A DNA stretch of 64,000 nt, taken from Ursus arctos (Eukaryota; Chordata; Mammalia; Carnivora; Ursidae). The DNA lies in the NCBI RefSeq assembly GCF_023065955.2, contig NW_026622886.1:14890001-14954000 (forward strand). Direction: 5' to 3'. The position numbers and the translations under genes were made by a program. The notes beneath the pieces were generated by a model, which was given only the letters and a program-made list of their open reading frames with translations, was not told where the DNA came from and made no database searches. How positions within the stretch are numbered: position 1 is the stretch's first letter; each line of letters opens with the position of its first letter. Below are positions 57,031 through 64,000 of the stretch, one piece after another.

Positions 57031-59424
57031 ATGTACATTGTTGGTGTAGAGGACTAAAAATCTTCCAGGGCCTTACTGAGGTAATTCAGAACTGAGATGC
57101 CAAGTCAGAACTGAGGTCTTGATAACAACCACAAAATTACACAATTTTAGAGCTAGAATAAATCTCATCATGGGTCTTCCAGTATCCAGCCTAATTCTCC
57201 CACTCCCCGTGTAAGAGTGTCTCAAAAATCTCTTGAGTTAGAGACATTTTCAGTTTATCATCAAAGAAAATTCCCAGTGTAGTGATAAATTAAATTATTT
57301 CTATAATACATTGGAATATTAAATGTGGAATAATATTTTTGCTTATTCACATTATTGACTGAAGGATGGGCATTTGGGTTCAGTTAAAATTTAATTTTAG
57401 GTGATACGAAATACCCAACTTGTTCATCATAATATGACAAATAATTCCAAAAGTAATTTAGAAGAAATCAAAACGTAAGGAAAATTTATTTTGTAGCATC
57501 TATATTACTAATAAATGTATTTTCCATATTAATGATGTGCCTTGAATTTTGGGAGTATTTTAACTATTCTTAGTTCCATTTAGCTTTCATTGCCTTTTTT
57601 CTTCCAATAGAGGGCACTCTAATTCAGTAATTTAAAATACAAAATCAGCTGTCTTATGTAAGAACTTTACTTTTGAATTAGAGATTTCTGGTTTTATTAA
57701 AATATTAGCCTTAGGTAGTAGTTTGAACAATTTTACTAATATAAGTGAATTAAAAATTAAATTCTTATTATGATTAAATGTATTCAATTGGAGGTTTTAC
57801 ATTTGATGTGAAGGCTAGCTCCAGTTAAAATTACATTTTCCCTTGCATAAATTTTAATTCAAAAGTTAGTCTGTTTTAAGTGCTTTTATAATATGCATAT
57901 GGAGCCATTTCTAAGTTGAATTAGGACATTATATAATCTAGAATGTAAATTTTGAAGAAATATAAATATCTTTACATTCTTAAGCAACCCATGAAATTCA
58001 GAATTTTGAAAGAATATAAAATAATCTGAAAAAATGTCCTATTCTCTTCATTTATTTTCCCAGGGCATATATTCAGTTTCTTCCTCCATGTGTATAAACA
58101 ATGTGCAAAACTCTGAAATGTGAATACATATACCATAGAGAAATTTGATTATAACATAAAGATCATTAGAGGAGACTTCAGAATCTAGGTTTTGGGAAAA
58201 CTTTTTTTTAAAGATTTGAAATAGAAAAATCATATTGCTTCATTAGCTTATGTCTCTAAGAAATAAATAGGAAGCTTCAGGTATGAAATGAAATTATGTT
58301 TTTTCTCCTAAGGGAAATCTGGATATAAATAGCACATAAGACTTGTTGTTTGAAAGAGGTTGTGTTGGCAGGTTTTGCGCAATTTTAAATCAACCAGTAT
58401 ACCTCTTTTCTGTTATTTTACTTTCTTTTCCAATGCAAAATCTTTAATTACATGTAAACTTTCTGAAGTATGAGATATTTTACTTTAGTATATCAAGATT
58501 TTAAGGTTCAGCATCTCAGTTTTTATACCAATTGTCTGTAACCTGCTTGAGAACACTGTTGGGGGAGTGTGTTGGGGAGTCTCCATAGGAAAATATACTT
58601 AATTTGGTGCCAGAATTCATCAAGTCTTAAAGGTCAGTAGAATCAAATTAGGTTGCCTAGAATACAAATGGTGTTTATAAAACAATGTTTACTTTCAAAA
58701 ATGTAATTTCTAGAGCTTAATATCGGGAATGTACCAACTTCAGAATTGTGAGAGACTTTGGTGGCTGTCTCATCCAGTTCCTATCAGATTTACAGCACTT
58801 TGGGAAATGAATTTTCTGAAACATAAAATAGAGGGTTCTTCTTACAGGAATATAACTGATTCCTTAGCACATAATGAGTTTCCTTTTTTTTTTTTTTTTT
58901 TTATAGTGGAACTGAATCTTAAGCAGTGGTAACTATTACCTTATTGGGAATATAGTATTCAGAATATTTCTAACTGAAATAATTCTTGTCATATAGTTGA
59001 ACAAATATTTTGGCAGTGGTGACCCAAGGCTGCTGTGCACTGGGCTTGGATTGTGCTAACAGATTTTCCAGGATATTTAGTGAATGCATAGATTCTGTTG
59101 ACCTACTCATGTTAATATTTTGAAGCTAATAGCATATTTATGTACCATATATACCTACAAAGAAAAATCCAGAATCAGAATGGTAAGATTTTTGTCCCTC
59201 GTCTCATCTCAGGAAGAACTTGTACCTGAAGCGAATATAAGAAGATCTTTGAGATATCCTTGGCTTCTAGAATAGAGGAGTCATTCTTCTGAACTTCCAA
59301 CATAATTGCTTTTCCCTTTCATGATGCATCTCTTTGTTCTGCTTTGTCTTGTAGGTCTACACATTTTTATATTATTTCTTACAGACTTCTTAATGGTTAG
59401 ATCTATATTTGATTGATCTCCATA
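57031..59424. other. Downstream intron without recognised gene
   Basis: Largely unique-looking AT-rich sequence. T-run at about 58884-58902. No exon with good splice sites and an open ANKS1B-like frame seen. Confidence 0.45.
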
Positions 59425-59480
59425 ATCGCATCCTGCCTAGCACAGTACCTTGCATGTAGTCTCTCACTGAAATGTTATTG
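59425..59480 (+). repeat. L2/MIR 3' end remnant
   Basis: 'ctagcacagtaccttgcatg' and 'gttattgaatgat' resemble the common L2/MIR 3' end. Confidence 0.5.
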
Positions 59481-59589
59481 AATGATAAGTGCATGAAAAG
59501 GCAAACACTGTGTAGAGGAGTACATATAAACCAATGTTGTAAATGAACCATTTTTTATTGAAAAACATGTTTAATTATTTGGAGATGAA

Positions 59590-59690
59590 TTACACAGTCC
59601 AAGGACAGGTTTTTCCTGTTCTGCCACTTACTAGCAGGGTGTCCTTTGGAAGTGCTGGAAGTTTCCAAGCTTTAGTTTCCTCCAGTTAAA
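59590..59690 (+). repeat. MIR SINE fragment
   Basis: 'cctgttctgccacttactag', 'cagggtgtcctttggaagtg', 'ctttagtttcctcc'. Confidence 0.65.
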
Positions 59691-60239
59691 AAAGTTTATT
59701 ATGGCCTTCTGTCAAGTTACAGAAAAAGAGCTACTCTCTTTTGTGCTGCTGAAGAAATGCCATTTTGATTTTTATGTTTCATAGATTTTGTTCAACTTTG
59801 TCCAGACTCTCAAATAACCACTCAATATCAACCCAAAAGGGATTTCTCTAGTGAGGTGCTAAATGTTTTATTCTTGGATTGGTGTTAGTCAGTATTTGCC
59901 ATTAAAAATATACCCAGTCATCCATCATAATCAGGTCTGCAGATGTTAAGGAGGACTAACAAACATGGCAAATAATTGAACTTACATGAAAAATTACCTC
60001 AATAAAAAGATTCTTGCTTCAAAGTAAAAACAGAATTCAGTGGGAGTTACAATAAAATAAAATCCTATAATTAGATTCCTAAAAATTCAGTGGTTTAAGT
60101 ATAAGATTGGAAAAATTTAATTGGGGAAGAGGTGCATTCGAAAAGTTCTAGGGTATATAAATGATAACTACAGTGTGAACCAACTGTGAGTAGTGGCTGA
60201 AAAATCAATAAATACTGGCCAAACTCTGATCTCTGCAAA
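59691..60239. other. Intronic sequence without recognised gene
   Basis: Nothing recognised. Confidence 0.5.
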
Positions 60240-60475
60240 TAATTATAATACTAGAAGCTAGCATCTATATTGTACTAAGTTTAATCTATGTACTAGACAT
60301 TGTGGTAGGCATGTTAAAATCATTATCTTTTTTATTCCTCACGATAATGCCATGAGCTAGGTTTTATTATCCTCAATGTGGAAATCAAGAGTAAAACAAC
60401 TTGTCCAGGGTTATACAACTACCCAAAGGTAAAACTGGGGTCTAAATTTAGGTCTGATATCTTCCAGGGTCATGA
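60240..60475 (-). repeat. MIR SINE
   Basis: 'actagacattgtggtaggca', 'ttattatcctcaatgtggaa', 'caacttgtccagggttatac', 'ggtaaaactggggtctaaat'. Confidence 0.8.
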
Positions 60476-61000
60476 TCCTAACTTACTGGATAGTCATGAT
60501 AGTCATGTCATTAGTGGTTATTAGTGACAGTCATTCTGCTGTCATTAATATCTTCCACATTGATCTACCCTCACCTTTTCATCATTCTTGCTGTTTTGCA
60601 AGTGCAGACTCTCATTACCTCTTACTGAGTTGTTTTAAGTTTTTTATTCTGTCCACGTGTTTCTAGGGTCTCCTTGTCATTTGCTCCAGTTTTTTCTTAA
60701 TACTACTGCTAAATCAGTGTTCCTTAAGTGCAGTTCTGATCATGTCACTCTTGTTCTCAAAGCTAGACTGTAAAAATTAAATATAGATTTTTAACTTTGG
60801 CGCTCAAGCCTCCTTCTTCCAGCTTTGTTATATATTTTCAGCTTTCTCCCTTTAATGTCTTAGATAAATAAGATGTTTTGATAAAATGGGTTACTCTGAA
60901 GCATGTCTGTCTTCCCTTATCTCTGCCCATGTTCACAGTGTTTGATTCATACATAATTCTTTTCTCTATTTTCTACATATTGAAAACCATCCTTCATAAA
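60476..61000 (+). repeat. L2 LINE fragment (mainly 60660 on)
   Basis: 'gcagttctgatcatgtcact', 'cttgttctcaaagctagact', 'ctcaagcctccttcttccag' follow the plus-strand L2 phrase on 'cagatcatgtcactcccctg'. Left end uncertain. Confidence 0.6.
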
Positions 61001-62692
61001 ACCTTTTATTAAAAATATTACAAGACCTTTTTTGATCCTTCTATTAAAAGCCAACTATTTGGATTGGATATCATTACATTTTATTTATAAATATGTAAAG
61101 TAAATTTCATAGTCTGCTTTGTATTTCTTGTGCATGAATCTGTTTTGGCTTTGCTTATAAACCTCTTGGTGACAAGGGAAGTACTTACCTCTGCGTGTGT
61201 GAGGAATTTACCATGGTTCTTCACTCATGTGCTTAATAAACTTTTGTGTTGAATTGATATGATAGGCCATGGACATCAGAAAGTCTGTTTGATAACTGAA
61301 TGTAGGTACAGATCTATGGATAAAGCTCTAGGATGGTGTCTTTCTAATCTCAGAAGAACTTCTGTTGATTGATGTTTCAAATGATGAATGTCTCACCATT
61401 TATTTTGAGGATGACATGAAATACCTGGTCAAACTATACTATAAACTTCCTCATAACATAAAAACACCAACATCTTGTACCAAGTCATATCTTTCTTATG
61501 TAGTAATGTCTCTTTCATTGACAATAAGGAAATCTTACATTATAAATACTCTGTTTGGTTCCTAATAACACGTATAATGGAAATCTGCTGTAAGAATATA
61601 GGAACACCTCATTTATATTTTAATATTCAAATTCTTCAAGTATTCTGTGGTAAGCTTTTTAAAAATTCATCCGTGTTATTCTTTCTGTGTTAGTTGAGAT
61701 GAGCTATTTTTGAAGCAGTTTTTTCCTGTTAATCATCAAGAAAATGGGCTTAAGCAAATCCCCTGGGTTTTTTCCCCCGAATTATTAATGATTCCTGCTA
61801 ATTATGACGGTCCTAACTAATACATGGTATTATTATGTGCATGTGCTTAAATGTGTTTGACACAAAAATACCTCTCTGTATCACAAGCATTCCATTAAGG
61901 TATCCCAAGGCAATAAACTCGCTTTCTAGAGAATTGTAAACTTTATATATTTGAAATTTAGGAAGCTTGTGAAGTTATCATTTTATCTACTTTGCAGCTA
62001 CAACATGTCAGTTTTTATTTTGATACTTTCATTCTCTCTGACCTCTCTCTAATCTCCAACTTCCTCATAGAAGGACCTATTATGATTTCCCTGAGAATCT
62101 ATACTTAATACTCAGGAACTAACAGTAATTTTAATTGAAATTGCTAATTGAAATTTTAGTAGTAACTTGACTTTCTTCTAACCTCACTTTCTGGATAATG
62201 ACGATGTTAACTTTCGACAACTTTCAGCCACATGCTACAGTTACCTCATTCATTCATCATATAATGTACCTAATTTGTAATTCTGTTTCAAGGTACACAT
62301 TTGAGAATTCTTGATTCTCTTTTGGAATAAGGCCTTGGACAGCTTGCCATTGTAGAAGAATCCCATTTTGCTTGCTAATGCCAAAGAAATCAGTCTGGAG
62401 TCTGAGCTTAAAGAGACATGTCAGTGGTGATAATCACTTATCTCTGTGTTCAGGGAAATGTTTTTCACCTTGAAGAGCAAAGTAATTCTAATGAAATAGT
62501 GGACTAGCGACCCAGAGAAAAATTACTGAAAGTGCTCGCACTTCTAACATTTTATCATGAGACCATTTGAGACATGACTACTGAATATTAGAATTCAGTC
62601 AACCTTGAACAGCTGAGGAATTAAGATTCTCCATTATGTAATCAAAGTCAATAAAAGTAGAGGGAAGAGATACTGTGTGGCCTGCTTTAATC
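61001..62692. other. Downstream intron, repeat-poor
   Basis: No repeat, exon or RNA gene that I can name. Mixed composition at 61860-62560. Confidence 0.45.
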
Positions 62693-62708
62693 TCAGGCCT
62701 AGATTTTT

Positions 62709-63186
62709 TTTAAAATGATTTTTTATTATATTATGTTAGTCACCATACAGTACATCCCCGGTTTCCGATGTAAGGCTCGATGATTCATTAGTTGTGTATA
62801 ACACCCAGTGCACCATGCAATACGTGCCCTTCTTACTACCCATCACCGGTCTATCCCATTCCCCCACCCCCCTCCCCTCTGAGGCCCTCAGTTTGTTTCT
62901 CATAGTCCAAAGTCTCTCATGTTTCATTCCCCCTTCTGATTACCCCCCCTTTCTTTATCCCTTTCTTCCCCTACTGATCATCCTAGCTCTTATGTTCCAT
63001 AGATGAGAGAAATCATATGATAGTTGTCTTTCTCTGCTTGACTTATTTCACTTAGCATTATCTCCTCCAGTGCTGTCCATGTTGTAGCAAATGTTGAGAA
63101 CTTGTTCTTTCTGATAGCTGAGTAATATTCCATTGTATATATGGACCACAACTTCTTAATCCAGTCATCTGTTGAAGGGCATCTCA
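62709..63186 (-). mobile_element. 5'-truncated young L1 (ORF2 C-terminus plus 3' UTR)
   Basis: 3' UTR on the left ('gtcaccatacagtacatccc'), then an intact ORF2 C-terminal reading frame (62990-63187 reverse, with [20 protein letters not shown]). Perfect 16-bp duplication tcaggcctagattttt at 62693-62708 and 63187-63202. Very similar to the end of the L1 at 33398. Confidence 0.96.
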
Positions 63187-63271
63187 TCAGGCCTAGATTT
63201 TTAAAATTGTCTCATGTTATTTTCACTTTCCTTTGCCAGGATTTTTATTTCAACTATCTATGCTTTTTATT

Positions 63272-63462
63272 TTATTTTTAAAAAAGATTTATTTGTTTAT
63301 TTTGAGAGAGAGAGTGAGTGCAGAGTAAGAGAATCTTTCACGCAGACTCCCTACTGAGGGAGGAGCCTGATGCGGGTCTCAGTCCCACAACCCATGAGAT
63401 CATGACCCTAGCTGAAACGAAGAGTTGGAGGTTTAACTGACCAAGCCACCCAGGTGTCCCAA
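63272..63462 (-). mobile_element. SINEC copy
   Basis: 'aaaaaagatttatttgttta', 'gagatcatgaccctagctga', 'agccacccaggtgtccc'. Imperfect duplication atct(a/g)tgcttttt on both sides. Confidence 0.92.
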
Positions 63463-63477
63463 GCATCTGTGCTTTTT

Positions 63478-63969
63478 AAAGCTCAAATGTTTTGGTTGCT
63501 TACAGTTTCACAACAGTGCTATTTATTTGATAGCTGCTTATGCTATCAAATAATTAACAATGAGAAACAAAGTCTTAATTTGGAGAAAAATGAGGTAATC
63601 AAGAAGATGAATTTAACAAGAAATGAGGAACTCTAAAATGAACGAAGATAATGAACCCAGTGAGAATTGTATCACTAAAGTGGATATTGCTTGTCCCCAA
63701 AATAAATGAGACAACACTGACATGTTATATCTTTTCCTATAATTATTCTTTCTGTGTTGCTGAAATAAATCTATTCTTGAAGGCTTATAGAATATTCCCT
63801 TTTAGCCTTTGATCCTACTCTTACTTAGTTTGGTGCCAGTTTCCTAAATATTGAAAATATCTTTATCGTCATAATTACCATTTTCACTATCGCTAACTTA
63901 CTGAGACCCTGCATTAAGGAATTATACTAATTTAATCAATGGCATGTATTTGTAACTTAGAGTGACATT
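63478..63969. other. Intronic sequence without recognised gene
   Basis: Nothing recognised. Confidence 0.5.
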
Positions 63970-64000
63970 ACAGTGTAGAGAGCAAGAGTTTTGAGCCCAG
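63970..64000 (+). repeat. MIR SINE start, cut by window end
   Basis: 'acagtgtagagagcaagagt' then 'tttgagcccag' matches the MIR 5' part. Confidence 0.6.

Larger units (their letters stand above)
1..64000 (+). other. ANKS1B: ANKS1B gene body, internal part (7 coding exons plus introns)
   Basis: The whole window lies inside one host gene. Seven short open segments, each flanked by AG and GT, join without a stop into 994 nt (331 codons plus the third base of a codon begun upstream). The product is an unbroken run of ankyrin repeats followed by an acidic/polar linker, matching ANKS1B as I remember it. ANKS1B (AIDA-1, EB-1) is a neuronal scaffold of the postsynaptic density with N-terminal ankyrin repeats, two SAM domains and a C-terminal PTB domain. 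Only the ankyrin block and the start of the linker are present. Internal introns are 9688, 6001, 19477, 1693, 3597 and 1585 bp; the outer introns run off both ends. The paralogue ANKS1A is the main alternative, but the motifs seen (for example [15 protein letters not shown] and LCHTISDHYLDNL) fit ANKS1B as I recall it. Confidence 0.93.

Noticed and set aside
53554..64000. A further ANKS1B exon in the downstream intron
   Set aside because: I looked for the expected continuation (Arg-Thr-Ser-Ser-Thr followed by an acidic stretch) with flanking AG/GT and did not find it.

Overview
The window is mammalian nuclear DNA, not bacterial or viral. It is AT-rich, has no dense coding, and more than half is interspersed repeats. 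The SINEs are carnivore tRNA-Lys-derived elements (SINEC type) ending in the characteristic ACCCAGGCGCCCC end. The 'gacagccagcgagagaggga' body and the matching young L1 3' ends are typical of caniform, probably arctoid, carnivores (bear, panda, seal or mustelid). Dog seems less likely. I infer species from memory of repeat families, not from a search.

The only host gene I can support is ANKS1B (AIDA-1/EB-1), on the + strand. Seven coding exons with clean AG/GT boundaries and compatible phases lie at 10519-10599, 20288-20444, 26446-26742, 46220-46295, 47989-48090, 51688-51801 and 53387-53553. Together they give 994 nt of open reading frame: almost the whole N-terminal ankyrin-repeat block plus the start of the linker after it. 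The first exon (start codon) lies upstream of the window. The rest of the linker, the two SAM domains and the PTB domain lie downstream. By my recollection of the human gene these are exons 2-8.

Layout: 1-10518 is upstream intron, holding a 5'-truncated L1 (1-1020) and a full-length old L1 on the minus strand (2550-9760, imperfect 19-bp target-site duplication) with four later insertions inside it. 10600-26445 holds introns with SINEs, MIRs and several microsatellites. 26743-46219 is the largest internal intron (19.5 kb). It contains an L2 split by an MLT1 LTR and another old repeat, a full-length but inactivated L1 on the sense strand (33398-39293, perfect 15-bp duplication), an old L1M fragment, a MER5A-like DNA transposon and many SINEs. 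46296-53386 packs three short introns between exons, one crowded by three consecutive antisense SINEs. 53554-64000 is downstream intron with L2/MIR remnants and a 5'-truncated young L1 with a 16-bp duplication (62709-63186).

I found no CRISPR, operon, novel enzyme system or intact mobile element. The more useful observations are splice-site strength and exon phase in ANKS1B, open read-through past two donors, the layered insertion history, the altered reverse-transcriptase motif in the young L1, and microsatellites born from SINE tails.
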